Assembly: GCA_003223995.1 (NCBI GenBank)
Contig: QHYA01000164.1
Coordinates: 1-16,065, forward strand
Reading direction: 5' to 3'
Source of the DNA: Acidobacteriota bacterium
GTDB taxonomy: Bacteria > Acidobacteriota > Polarisedimenticolia > QHYA01
Length of the DNA stretch: 16,065 nucleotides
The position numbers and the translations under genes are program-made. The notes below the pieces were generated by a model. That model was not told the origin of the DNA and did no database searches. It was given only the letters and a program-made list of their open reading frames with translations. Positions 7,764 through 15,282 of the stretch are shown here, one piece after another (the first letter of the stretch is position 1; each line of letters opens with the position of its first letter).

Positions 7764-7784
7764 ACCCGTTATCACAAGGCCTCT

Positions 7785-9104
7785 TTACTTGTGGGCCTGG
7801 TGGTTGCCGTAGGTCAGGTACTTGTCCTGGAACGTCAGGACGACGGTCCCGTTGGCGTCCCACACGGTCAAGCTGAAGGTATCGTTCCGCCCTGGCTCGC
7901 CAGCATCGGTGAGCTTCCATTCGGCCGTGGCGCCAGGCTTGTTGTCGTAGCGGCCGGTGCCTTTGCCCCGATAGGTGTCGAAGGGGGCGGCCGGCGGGTT
8001 CGGGTCGATGGTGGGATCGTCGGTGCACTCGGCGAAGGTCAGGGTCTCCAGGTGGAATCGATCGCCCGGGCCCCAGTTCACCTCGAGGTTGTTCGGGTTG
8101 TCGGCGGGGTCGCAGTGCAGCTCGAAGCCGTGGGTGACGCGCATCCCCGAGTCGGTGAAGATGCTCCCGCCGCCCGTCATGCGCCCCTTGCTGACCAGCG
8201 TCGGCGCGCGTTTGACCGCAACGGCCTTGACCGTGTAAGGCAGCGGGTTGGCGTTGAAGCTGAAGATCACTGCGCCGCTGGCCATGTCGAAGTGGACGAC
8301 GTCAGAGGAGCCCCAGTTGGTCGCCCAGAAGGTGCCGTCGCCGACAAGATCCACGGCGAGCCAGGTATCAGGCTCGCCGACGACGTCGTAGCTCTGAACG
8401 AGCGTCCCCGAGGCGTCGAGCCGCAGGATCGCGCTCCCGGCGGCGACCAGGACACCTCCGTCCGGAAGCACGCGCAGTCCGTGCGACTCGCCGCTCGAAA
8501 AGGGAACGGCATTGAAGTCAGAAAGCTGCTGGTTGGCGCAGAGGTTGAACTGCTTCACGTGCGGCCCCTCGGACGTGTAGAACATCGTGCAGGTGTCGCG
8601 CGCGAGGTCGATCCAGCCGGCGCCCCTCATCTCCGCGGCCGGGTCGTAGGCTGCCATCATGCTCCCGGTCGAGTCGAACTTCAGCGTGTCGGCGGAGCAG
8701 TCCATTTGTCCAGCGAAGGCGTGAGCCGAGTTGTCGAAGACGATGGAGGTGGGATTGCAGTCGTAACCCGAGCCGAACTGACCCGCGGAGGTGCCGTTGG
8801 GAGTCCACTTCTCAACGCTGTCTCCCAGCAGGCAGAAGTCGTCCGCACAGTGATGGGTCACGTAGAGGTTCCCGGCGGCATCGAACCCCATCCCCTCGGC
8901 CTTGCCCGGGACCGTCCCCACCAGCACCATCTTGAGCGTTCCATCGGACCCGCGCCACTGCACCTCGCCCGTGTGAAGCGAGATGAAGATGTCGCCCGAG
9001 GCGAAGGAATCCGCTCTCGCGTCAGCCGGAAGCGTCAGGGCAGCGCTGGCGAGAACAATTGCAAGTGAGAGGACTTGCGGTTTCCTAGGTGTTTTCCTTT
9101 CCAT
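7785..9104 (-). CDS. Secreted beta-propeller-like protein with C-terminal post-COAP-1-like domain
   Basis: This 439-residue protein starts at ATG 9104, eight bases after AAAGGAGG. Residues 1-31 form a Sec signal peptide: basic MERKTPRKPQ, hydrophobic VLSLAIVLASAALTL, likely cleavage after ARA. About 35-298 contains repeated short strands with aromatic and glycine/aspartate turns (GMGFDAAGNLYVTHH, GLRVLPDGGVLVAAG, WLAVDLVGDGTFWATNWG), like NHL/SMP-30 propellers. From about 308 a separate domain begins, with GRMTGGGSIFT, RVTHGFELHCDPADNPNNLE, FDTYRGKGTGRYD and a terminal YGNHQAH. I know this pattern from many secreted proteins, where I recall the name post-COAP-1; that name is from memory and unsearched. 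The mature part has eight cysteines, suggesting disulphides in the periplasm or outside. There is no PEP-CTERM, LPXTG or lipobox. Gaps of 117 and 158 bases flank it, unlike the tightly overlapping genes downstream. Its role in the locus is unknown. Confidence 0.88.
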   Translation of the reverse strand: MERKTPRKPQVLSLAIVLASAALTLPADARADSFASGDIFISLHTGEVQWRGSDGTLKMVLVGTVPGKAEGMGFDAAGNLYVTHHCADDFCLLGDSVEKWTPNGTSAGQFGSGYDCNPTSIVFDNSAHAFAGQMDCSADTLKFDSTGSMMAAYDPAAEMRGAGWIDLARDTCTMFYTSEGPHVKQFNLCANQQLSDFNAVPFSSGESHGLRVLPDGGVLVAAGSAILRLDASGTLVQSYDVVGEPDTWLAVDLVGDGTFWATNWGSSDVVHFDMASGAVIFSFNANPLPYTVKAVAVKRAPTLVSKGRMTGGGSIFTDSGMRVTHGFELHCDPADNPNNLEVNWGPGDRFHLETLTFAECTDDPTIDPNPPAAPFDTYRGKGTGRYDNKPGATAEWKLTDAGEPGRNDTFSLTVWDANGTVVLTFQDKYLTYGNHQAHK

Positions 9105-9221
9105 GACTTGTTCCTCCTTTCCTTGCCGTGTTACAGGCTGGAAGGCAAAAGAACTAAAAGACAAGAGAGCGGGAACGCGAAGGCGGAATTCGGCAAGGCT
9201 GCGCGGAGGCGGGAAAGGATT
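9105..9221 (-). promoter_or_regulatory. Leader of the propeller gene, with a strong ribosome binding site
   Basis: This 117-base gap is less GC-rich than its surroundings, with a T-rich patch TTGTCTTTTAGTTCTTTTG at about 9161-9143 on the minus strand. A TGTAAC (about 9134-9129) could serve as a -10 element with poor -35 matches, so a separate promoter is possible but not shown. AAAGGAGG (9120-9113) is the strongest ribosome binding site in the window and suggests high translation of the secreted protein. Confidence 0.35.
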
Positions 9222-10430
9222 TCAGGCTGCCTGATCACCACCGGCCTGCCTGCCGTAGCTGGCTTCCCTTCCCCCGTGCGTCGCCGCGGCCTCCTCCTCG
9301 GCGCCGGCCCTCTCGAACTTCTTTCCCAGAAGGACGACCCGGACCGTCTCGAGCAGAATGCGCAGGTCGAGCCAGACGGACAGGTGCTTGATGTAGAAGA
9401 GGTCGTATCTCAACTTCTCGATCTCCTCCTCGACCCCGTTCGCGTAGCCGTAGCGAACCTGGGCCCAGCCCGTGATGCCGGGGCGGACGAGCGTCCGCAG
9501 CGAGTAGAGGGGGATCTCGCTCCCGCGCTCGGGGACGTTGCGCGCCACGGTTGCCAGAAGCTCGTAGTTCGAGGCCGGATGCGGCCGGGGACCGACAAGG
9601 TTCATCTCTCCCCGGAGGACATTGATGCATTGGGGCAGCTCGTCGAGGCGGAACCTTCGGAGCCACTTCCCGACACGGGTGATTCTGTGGCCGTTGTCGC
9701 GGACCCACTCGGAGGTCCCGGCTCGGGACCCGTGCATCGTGCGGAACTTGATCAGCCGGAACGTCCGGCCATTCAGGCCGACCCGGTCCTGGATGAAGAA
9801 GACGGGGCCGCGGGAGTCCAGCTTGATCGCCACAGCGAGCGCCGCCAGGACCGGCGCCAAGACGACCAGCGCGGCCGCGGCGGCGGCAACGCTCAGGGCC
9901 CGGCCGAGCGCGAGGTGGAGGCGCGACATGCGGAAAACAGGCGTGAAGAGAAACCCGCCGGGCGTGAATGATTCGATAGCGAGCTTGCCAGCGAGCCGCT
10001 CGTAGAACTCTTCCGCAGACTCGACGATGACCCCTCTCATTCGCGAGTCGAGGAGCTGGCGGACCGGCAGGCATCCCCGCCTCTCCGTCATCGCCACGAC
10101 GATCCGGTCGGGGCTCAGCCTCTCGACGAGCCAGCGAAGCTGTCCGAGCGGCCTCACAGGGAAATCTCGGGGGCTGGCTTGAGCGGAAGGCGACCCCTCG
10201 TCCGCCACTCCGACGATGACGTAGCGCCGTTTCGCATGCGCCGCGATCTCCTCGATGATCCGCGAGGCGAGTGGACTCGCCCCCAGGATCAGCACGCGAT
10301 CAGGGGAGAGGGCGAGACGGAAGAAGCCGCGCACGATCCCCCGGAGCGCGAGGACCAGGATGGTCGTCGCCGCGATGATCAGCGTGAGGGCGAAGCTCAG
10401 GGTCGAGGTCATGATCGGGAGAGCGAACAC
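9222..10430 (-). CDS. Polyprenyl-phosphate sugar-1-phosphate transferase (initiating enzyme)
   Basis: The protein moves a sugar-1-phosphate from a nucleotide sugar to undecaprenyl phosphate, the first step of repeat-unit assembly. One N-terminal membrane segment (about 10-30) precedes a Rossmann-like CoA-binding region (RVLILGASPLASRIIEEI, 45-62). A membrane hairpin (about 172-203) leads into the PF02397 catalytic domain: KFRTM (228-232), RRFRLDELPQ with the Asp263-Glu264 pair, MNLVGPRPHP (276-285) and LVRPGITGWAQVRYGYANGV (314-333). The C-terminal part closely resembles the transferases of PEP-CTERM-associated loci. Typical members have about 450-480 residues with four or five N-terminal membrane helices. 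This one has 402 and a single helix, so the N-terminus looks cut short. GTG 10430 follows directly after an in-frame TGA, and ATG 10412 is an alternative start. A 48-base short ORF ends over that ATG. Confidence 0.9.
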   Translation of the reverse strand: MFALPIMTSTLSFALTLIIAATTILVLALRGIVRGFFRLALSPDRVLILGASPLASRIIEEIAAHAKRRYVIVGVADEGSPSAQASPRDFPVRPLGQLRWLVERLSPDRIVVAMTERRGCLPVRQLLDSRMRGVIVESAEEFYERLAGKLAIESFTPGGFLFTPVFRMSRLHLALGRALSVAAAAAALVVLAPVLAALAVAIKLDSRGPVFFIQDRVGLNGRTFRLIKFRTMHGSRAGTSEWVRDNGHRITRVGKWLRRFRLDELPQCINVLRGEMNLVGPRPHPASNYELLATVARNVPERGSEIPLYSLRTLVRPGITGWAQVRYGYANGVEEEIEKLRYDLFYIKHLSVWLDLRILLETVRVVLLGKKFERAGAEEEAAATHGGREASYGRQAGGDQAA

Positions 10431-10456
10431 TCACCCCACGGTCGGGTCGAGGTCAT
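10400..10456 (-). repeat. 13-bp direct repeat at the start of the sugar transferase
   Basis: GGGTCGAGGTCAT on the plus strand occurs at 10400-10412 and again at 10444-10456, 44 bases apart. On the minus strand both copies read ATGACCTCGACCC and so both carry an ATG. The upstream copy (10456) opens a 15-codon frame that stops at 10409, overlapping the ATG at 10412 as ATGA. The downstream copy encodes the residues MTST of the transferase. The repeat may be a duplication scar at the shortened gene end. Confidence 0.75.
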
Positions 10457-10486
10457 CGTCAGGCAGCGAAGACGCCGAAGGCGGAC

Positions 10487-12319
10487 TCACTCCACGGTGA
10501 CGCTCTTCGCGAGGTTGCGCGGCTGGTCCACGTCGCAACCGAGCCGCACGGCGATGTGGTAGGCGAGAAGCTGGAGCGGGATCGCCACGACCAGCGGCTG
10601 GAGCCAGTGCAGGATGTCCGGGACGGGAAGGACCACATCAGCCTTCCCGCGGATCTCCGCGTCGCCTTCCGTGGCGACGGCGATCACGACCCCGTCGCGC
10701 GCCTTCACCTCTTCGATGTTGCCCGCCATCTTCTCGTACGTGGGACCCTGGGGAGTGATCGCGACGACGGGCATGCGTTCGTCGATGAGAGCGATGGGCC
10801 CGTGCTTCATCTCGCCCGCCGCGTATCCCTCGGCGTGGATGTAGGAGATCTCCTTCAGCTTGAGCGCTCCCTCGAGGGCCATCGGGTGGTGAACGCCCCG
10901 GCCCAGGAAGAGAAAATCGCGCCTGTCGGCGAACCGCTCGGCTGCCTCGCGGATCCTGTCGCTTTGCCTCAGCAGCCCGCGCATCAGCTCCGGCGCGCGC
11001 CAGATTTCGCGGACGATCTCGCGGGCCCTTGCAGGGTCGAGGAAGCCTCGGGCGATTCCCAGCCTGAGAGCCAGAAGCGAGACGGCCGCGAGCTGGGCCG
11101 TGAAGGCCTTCGTGGAAGCGACCCCGATCTCGATTCCCGCCCGCGTGTAGATGACCCCGTCGGCCTCCCGGGCGACGGAGCTACCCACGACATTGCAGAT
11201 GGCCACGGCGCGGCTGCCGCGCTCACGCGCCGCGCGCAATCCCGCGAGCGTGTCGGCCGTCTCGCCGGACTGCGAGATCGGAACCGTGAGCACGCGACCG
11301 TCGAGGACCGGCTCGCCGTACCGGAACTCCGAGGCGATGTCCACCTCCGCCGGCAGGCGCGCGAAGGCCTCCACCAGGCGCTTGCCGACGAGGGCGGCGT
11401 GGTATGAGGTTCCGCAGGCGAGGAAACAAAGGCGGGTGAGTCCGGCGAGCTCCGGATCACGCAGACCCAGCTCGTGGAGCCGCACCTGTCCGGTCTCCGG
11501 TTCGAGCTGTTCCCTGAGGGTGTTCTCGACCGCCTCGGGCTGCTCGAAGATCTCCTTGAGCATGAAGTGGGGGTAACCCCCCTTCTCGGCGGCCTCCCCG
11601 TTCAACGAGATCGGAGCGGGCTCGCGGCGCAGGGGGACTCCCTCGAGGCTCTCCAGGGCGACCCCTGCGGCGCTCACGAGAGCCATCTCACCGTCGCCCA
11701 GGACCAGGACCTCGCGTGTCTCCCCGAGAAGCGCCGGGATGTCCGAGGCCACGAACCACTCCCCCTCCCCGCGCCCGATGACGAGAGGCGAGCTGCCGCG
11801 GCGCACCGCAACCAGCGACTCGGGGAAGTCTTCGGCGACGCAGACGACCGCGAAGGCTCCCCGAAGATCGTGCGCGGCACGCCGCACGGCGGCCGGAAAT
11901 CCTTGCCTCTGGTGCTGTTCAATGAGGTGCGCGATCACCTCCGAGTCGGTCCCCGAGCGGAAGTGGTGCCCCTCGGCGCCGAGTCGCCTGCGCAGATCGC
12001 GGTAATTCTCGATGATCCCGTTGTGCACGATGGCGATGCGGCCGGAGCAGTCGAGGTGCGGATGGGCGTTTGACAGGGACGGGCGGCCATGCGTCGCCCA
12101 GCGGGTGTGAGCGATGCCGATCCGTCCGCGGGGCGGAGCTGCGGCCACCTCCGCCTCCAGCGCCGCGATCTTGCCGGCGGCCTTGCGCAGCTCGATGCCG
12201 GCGCCGTTCAGAGTCGCCACCCCGGCGGAATCGTAGCCGCGGTACTCCAGCCGTCTCAGGGCCGGCACCAGGAGCGCCGCCGCCTCGCGCCGGCCGACAT
12301 AACCGACGATGCCGCACAT
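10487..12319 (-). CDS. glmS: Glutamine-fructose-6-phosphate aminotransferase (isomerising)
   Basis: This 610-residue enzyme makes glucosamine-6-phosphate from fructose-6-phosphate and glutamine, the entry to UDP-GlcNAc. MCGIVGYVG provides the N-terminal nucleophile Cys2 after Met removal. RRLEYRGYDSAG, HTRWATHG and HNGIIENY complete the class II glutaminase. The two SIS domains show CGTSYHA, SQSGETADT, ASTKAFTAQ and EGYAAGEMKHGPIALID. The C-terminal DQPRNLAKSVTVE carries the catalytic-loop lysine at 605. The length matches the family (about 609). The start at 12319 is fixed by the Cys2 rule; 34 bases separate it from the kinase stop. No good Shine-Dalgarno sequence is present, and a 5-bp hairpin (CGAGA / TCTCG, 12334-12322) sits two bases before the ATG. 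The leader is far too short for a glmS ribozyme. Whether this is the only glmS of the genome cannot be told. Confidence 0.97.
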   Translation of the reverse strand: MCGIVGYVGRREAAALLVPALRRLEYRGYDSAGVATLNGAGIELRKAAGKIAALEAEVAAAPPRGRIGIAHTRWATHGRPSLSNAHPHLDCSGRIAIVHNGIIENYRDLRRRLGAEGHHFRSGTDSEVIAHLIEQHQRQGFPAAVRRAAHDLRGAFAVVCVAEDFPESLVAVRRGSSPLVIGRGEGEWFVASDIPALLGETREVLVLGDGEMALVSAAGVALESLEGVPLRREPAPISLNGEAAEKGGYPHFMLKEIFEQPEAVENTLREQLEPETGQVRLHELGLRDPELAGLTRLCFLACGTSYHAALVGKRLVEAFARLPAEVDIASEFRYGEPVLDGRVLTVPISQSGETADTLAGLRAARERGSRAVAICNVVGSSVAREADGVIYTRAGIEIGVASTKAFTAQLAAVSLLALRLGIARGFLDPARAREIVREIWRAPELMRGLLRQSDRIREAAERFADRRDFLFLGRGVHHPMALEGALKLKEISYIHAEGYAAGEMKHGPIALIDERMPVVAITPQGPTYEKMAGNIEEVKARDGVVIAVATEGDAEIRGKADVVLPVPDILHWLQPLVVAIPLQLLAYHIAVRLGCDVDQPRNLAKSVTVE

Positions 12320-12353
12320 GACGAGATGCTCTCGGAGGAGATGTTTCGAAAGG

Positions 12354-13163
12354 CTACCGGAGCCGAGGGCGACGGGCCGCAGCCCGCGCCAGTCTCGGTG
12401 GATACCCGTAAGCCCGGTAGGAGCGGTAATACCCGGACAGGGGCCGATCGTCGCCGTTGAAGACGAGCCCAACGAGCCTGTCCGGCTCCATGACGTTCAG
12501 AGCTTCCTCCACGAGCCGGCGCGGCGTCCTGTGAGCGGCGACGACCAGAAGAATCCCGTCCACCCACGCGGACAGCTGGCGGCAGTCGGGGACCATGAGC
12601 AGGGGAGGAGTGTCCAGCACGACGCTGTCGTATGACTCGCGCGCCTGCCGGAGGAACTCCTCGAACCGCGGCGAGCGGAGCACATCGAAGGGGTCTGCGT
12701 GGCTGCGCCCCGCGAGCAGGACAGAGAGGTTCGCCGGGCCCACACGCCGCGCCAGTCCGCCGATGCCGAGGCTCGGGTCGGCGATCAGCTCGACGAGGCC
12801 GGGGAGCCGTACCTTGCCCAGGCCCAGCTTTCTACCGACCGCAGGACGGCGCACGTCGGCGTCCACTAGAAGCACCCGCGCTGCGGGATTCTGCGCCATG
12901 GTCACGGCCAGGTTGACGGTCGTCGTGGTCTTCCCGTCACCAACCGCCGGGCTGGACACGGCGATGACCCTCAGAGGCCGGCCCGGCTGCATCCGCTCCA
13001 GAACGAGGTTGAGGGTGCGGTACTGCTCCGCTTCGAAGGAGCCCGGAGCGGTGAGGGCCACGACGTGACCCTCCACCTTCTGAGGCGGCGCCGGTGCGGT
13101 TGCGCGTGCTGCCGGATGGGACACGACGCTTCGTTCAGCCTCGATCGATGGCCGGGACATCAT
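12354..13163 (-). CDS. Exopolysaccharide tyrosine autokinase (BY-kinase, cytoplasmic part)
   Basis: This 269-residue P-loop protein resembles CpsD/CapB and the kinases of PEP-CTERM exopolysaccharide loci. Walker A is SSPAVGDGKTTTT (70-82), Walker A' is VLLVDADVRRP (97-107), and Walker B is VVLDTPPL (181-188). A cluster of five tyrosines, GYYRSYRAYGY (244-254), is the expected autophosphorylation tail. The membrane activator is not fused; it is the gene just upstream, joined by an ATGA overlap. This is a split two-protein arrangement, unlike the fused Wzc of enterobacteria. Phosphorylation cycles of such kinases control polymer length and export. Start: ATG 13163 or the adjacent ATG 13160, with GAGGGGG just upstream giving better spacing to the second. 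The N-terminal 30 residues are probably a flexible linker. After the tyrosine cluster there is an unusual basic tail ending RAAARRPRLR. Confidence 0.92.
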   Translation of the reverse strand: MMSRPSIEAERSVVSHPAARATAPAPPQKVEGHVVALTAPGSFEAEQYRTLNLVLERMQPGRPLRVIAVSSPAVGDGKTTTTVNLAVTMAQNPAARVLLVDADVRRPAVGRKLGLGKVRLPGLVELIADPSLGIGGLARRVGPANLSVLLAGRSHADPFDVLRSPRFEEFLRQARESYDSVVLDTPPLLMVPDCRQLSAWVDGILLVVAAHRTPRRLVEEALNVMEPDRLVGLVFNGDDRPLSGYYRSYRAYGYPPRLARAAARRPRLR

Positions 13164-14716
13164 GAGCCCCCTCGCGATAGCAGCGAGGCCAGCCCCTCGT
13201 TGTCGTGGGCGAAGTACCAGGATCCTCCACCGATCATCACCAGCATCAGGAGCGCCGCCGCCGCCCCGAGGGCGAACCTCAGCAGCCTGCGCCGCCGGTC
13301 GGCGCGCGTGACGATCTGCGGGATGCTGGCGAGCACCGGGACTCGCGAGAACTCGCGAAGATCATCCACCGAGTGGAAGGAGGTGTCGGCCTGCTCGGCC
13401 ACAGCGACGACCCCCGCAGCGAACGCGAGAGAAACGGCCAATGCGAGAAGATAGAGACGCGACCGGGGAGGTCCCACGGGAACACGCGGAGGAACGGCCG
13501 GATCGAGGATCCGGAACTGCTCGCCCATCTGCTGCTGCTCCATGCGCCCCTGGAGTCGGGCCTCCTCGTCCTTCTTGAGCAGCGACTCGTACAGCTCCTT
13601 CGTCGTCTGGTAATCACGCGTGAGCTGTTGGATCTCCTGCTCCGTGCGGGGGGCTGTCTCGATCCGCCCCTGGTAGGCGGCGATCTGATTCCGCAGCTTC
13701 GTTTCCTCGGCCTTGAGCGACCGCATCTCCTCCGACGGCTCTGCCCGCGCCTCGCTCGCTCCGCCTCCTTCCCCTTCCTGGCTCGCCGGGGCGGATTCCT
13801 CGAGTCTGCTCTCGAGTGCCCGGATCTCGGCTTGAAGGCGAATGACGTCCGGATACTTCTCGCTGTACCTGGCGCGCAACTCCGACAGCTCCCGCTTCTT
13901 GGCGGCCAGCCGCCCGGCAAGCGCCTCGGGTCCATCGCCCCCTTCTCCTCTCTCCACCGCCGACTCGCGACGATAGAGGATGTGGAGCTGCCGCTCGCGG
14001 TTGCGCTGCAGGTCGGAGTTCAACCGGTCCAGGACGGCGAGGTTGGCCCCGACCTGCTCCGGCAGCTCGCCGCTGTGGCGGGCTCTGAACTCACCGAGGC
14101 GCTGCTCCTGCTCCTCGAGCTGACCCTTCACTTCGCCGAGGCGCGCCTTCAGCAGGTCGGATGTCGCGCTGGCCTGCCGCTGGCCGATGCGGTTGTTCTC
14201 CTCGATGAAGAAGGAGGCGAGGGCGTTGGTCACTTCCGCGACGGTCTCAGGCGCGCCGCCGCTGTAGCTGAGCGCGAAGGCTACCATTGTGCTGCGCCAT
14301 GCGCCCGGCTGGACGCCGCGCATTTCCAGCTCGATATCACGACGCATCTTCTCCGCAAGCGCCTCGCGGGGAATCCGGGCTCTCAGGCCCGGGTAGAGGG
14401 AGAAGCGGTCTATGAGATCGCCGAGGCGAGCTCTGCTGAGGATCTTCTGGCTGAGGGTCTGGAGCCGGACTTCGGCCTCGCCCGTCATGGACGGCTTGAC
14501 GAGGGCCTCCGGCACCTGCTCTCGATCCACGAGCACCGTCGCCGTCGCGCGCCAGCGGGCCGGCAGCGCCTTCACCCCGCTCGCGAGGGCGACGAGCGAA
14601 ACCGCGAAGGCCAGGATCGCGAGCCACTTCCGGCGGCTCCAGATCTCGGCCGCCATCTGGAGGCCCGTGCCTCCGCGGCGGCGGGTCATGCCGCGCTCCA
14701 CTCCGAGTTCGTTCAT
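13160..14716 (-). CDS. Polysaccharide chain-length determinant (Wzz/GumC type)
   Basis: This 518-residue inner-membrane co-polymerase controls polymer length and activates the separate tyrosine kinase encoded next. A first membrane helix lies at about 30-50 (KWLAILAFAVSLVALASGV), followed by the Wzz domain (VLVDREQVPEALVKPSM). A long coiled-coil periplasmic region runs from about 180 to 410, rich in E, R, Q and L heptads with a short acidic/serine insertion (SAPASQEGEGGGAS). The PxxP-type FRILDPAVPPRVPVGPP precedes membrane helix two (about 421-440). The cytoplasmic segment FSRVPVLASIPQIV (456-469) is the linker seen before kinase domains in Wzc-like proteins, but here it leads instead to a third helix (about 481-502). 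The overall design matches the chain-length proteins of PEP-CTERM loci (about 500 residues). The start at 14716 overlaps the export gene stop as ATGA. Confidence 0.92.
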   Translation of the reverse strand: MNELGVERGMTRRRGGTGLQMAAEIWSRRKWLAILAFAVSLVALASGVKALPARWRATATVLVDREQVPEALVKPSMTGEAEVRLQTLSQKILSRARLGDLIDRFSLYPGLRARIPREALAEKMRRDIELEMRGVQPGAWRSTMVAFALSYSGGAPETVAEVTNALASFFIEENNRIGQRQASATSDLLKARLGEVKGQLEEQEQRLGEFRARHSGELPEQVGANLAVLDRLNSDLQRNRERQLHILYRRESAVERGEGGDGPEALAGRLAAKKRELSELRARYSEKYPDVIRLQAEIRALESRLEESAPASQEGEGGGASEARAEPSEEMRSLKAEETKLRNQIAAYQGRIETAPRTEQEIQQLTRDYQTTKELYESLLKKDEEARLQGRMEQQQMGEQFRILDPAVPPRVPVGPPRSRLYLLALAVSLAFAAGVVAVAEQADTSFHSVDDLREFSRVPVLASIPQIVTRADRRRRLLRFALGAAAALLMLVMIGGGSWYFAHDNEGLASLLSRGGS

Positions 14717-15282
14717 GGCACGACGACGACGTCGCCGCGCTCGAGGAGAACGTCCTTCTGTTCGCCCGATCTCGACGCGGCGTTGTCGTAGCTGAAGGAG
14801 ATCCTTTGAGTGGTCCCCCCGTTGGAGCGGAGGATGAGGATCCTGTCGGTTTTCGCGAACTCGTTGAAGCCGCCGGCCAGCGCGATAGCCTCCAGTACGC
14901 TCGTCGGTGTTCGGATCGAATAGCGGCCGGGGGTTCTGACCTGGCCGACCACGGAAACTTTCAGCGAGTTCACCTCTCGCACGATCACCGAGACCTCGGG
15001 GGAGGGCATGTACTCCGCCAGTCTCGACGCAATCTGGTCGCGCAGTTCCATCGGCGTGAGTCCTGCCGCCTGCACGTCGTTCACCAGCGGAAGGGAGATC
15101 TTCCCGTCCGGGCGCACGGGAACCGTGCGGCTGATGGTCGTGTTGTTCCAGACGGCGATGTCGAGCATGTCCTCGGGACCGATGCGGTAGTCGTCATGAC
15201 CGCCTGTGTTCCCGAAGGTGATGCCCATGGCAGCGCCTAGAGAGAGCAGCACTGCCGTAGCGATACGATGCGTCGAAATCAT
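14713..15282 (-). CDS. Polysaccharide export protein (Wza/GumB-like, short form)
   Basis: This 189-residue protein has an N-terminal hydrophobic signal (MISTHRIATAVLLSLGAAMG). It then has the poly_export domain (about 33-102; YRIGPEDMLDIAVWNN, VPVRPDGKISLPLVNDVQ) and one SLBB domain (about 107-155; VVGQVRTPGRYSI, ALAGGFNEFAK). The length and wording are very close to the export proteins of PEP-CTERM exopolysaccharide loci. It would form the periplasmic part of the export channel, joining the chain-length protein to an outer-membrane exit. Unlike most relatives I recall, the signal region has no lipobox cysteine, and there is no cysteine in the whole protein, so it is not a lipoprotein. ATG 15282 is chosen because it places the signal at the N-terminus; GGGAG lies about ten bases upstream. 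In-frame ATGs at 15342 and 15408 would bury the signal under a charged extension. Confidence 0.9.
   Translation of the reverse strand: MISTHRIATAVLLSLGAAMGITFGNTGGHDDYRIGPEDMLDIAVWNNTTISRTVPVRPDGKISLPLVNDVQAAGLTPMELRDQIASRLAEYMPSPEVSVIVREVNSLKVSVVGQVRTPGRYSIRTPTSVLEAIALAGGFNEFAKTDRILILRSNGGTTQRISFSYDNAASRSGEQKDVLLERGDVVVVP

Noticed and set aside
7572..9068. A 498-codon plus-strand open frame opposite the propeller gene
   Set aside because: The minus strand has a signal peptide, a strong ribosome binding site and recognisable domains; the plus-strand product has none.
7785..9104. The propeller protein as a PEP-CTERM exosortase substrate
   Set aside because: The C-terminus ends in TYGNHQAHK with no PEP motif, no hydrophobic helix and no arginine cluster.
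12320..12353. A glmS ribozyme upstream of glmS
   Set aside because: Only 34 bases separate the genes and no ribozyme core fits; the family is typical of Firmicutes with long leaders.
12346..12358. CGGTAGC near the glmS leader as a second ops-like site
   Set aside because: A seven-base match is expected by chance in 16 kb, and the position before glmS inside the operon makes no sense for factor loading.
13205..14791. A 528-codon plus-strand open frame opposite the chain-length and export genes
   Set aside because: The minus strand encodes clear family proteins here. Long antisense frames are expected in GC-rich genes, and the translated product is low-complexity with no recognisable motif.
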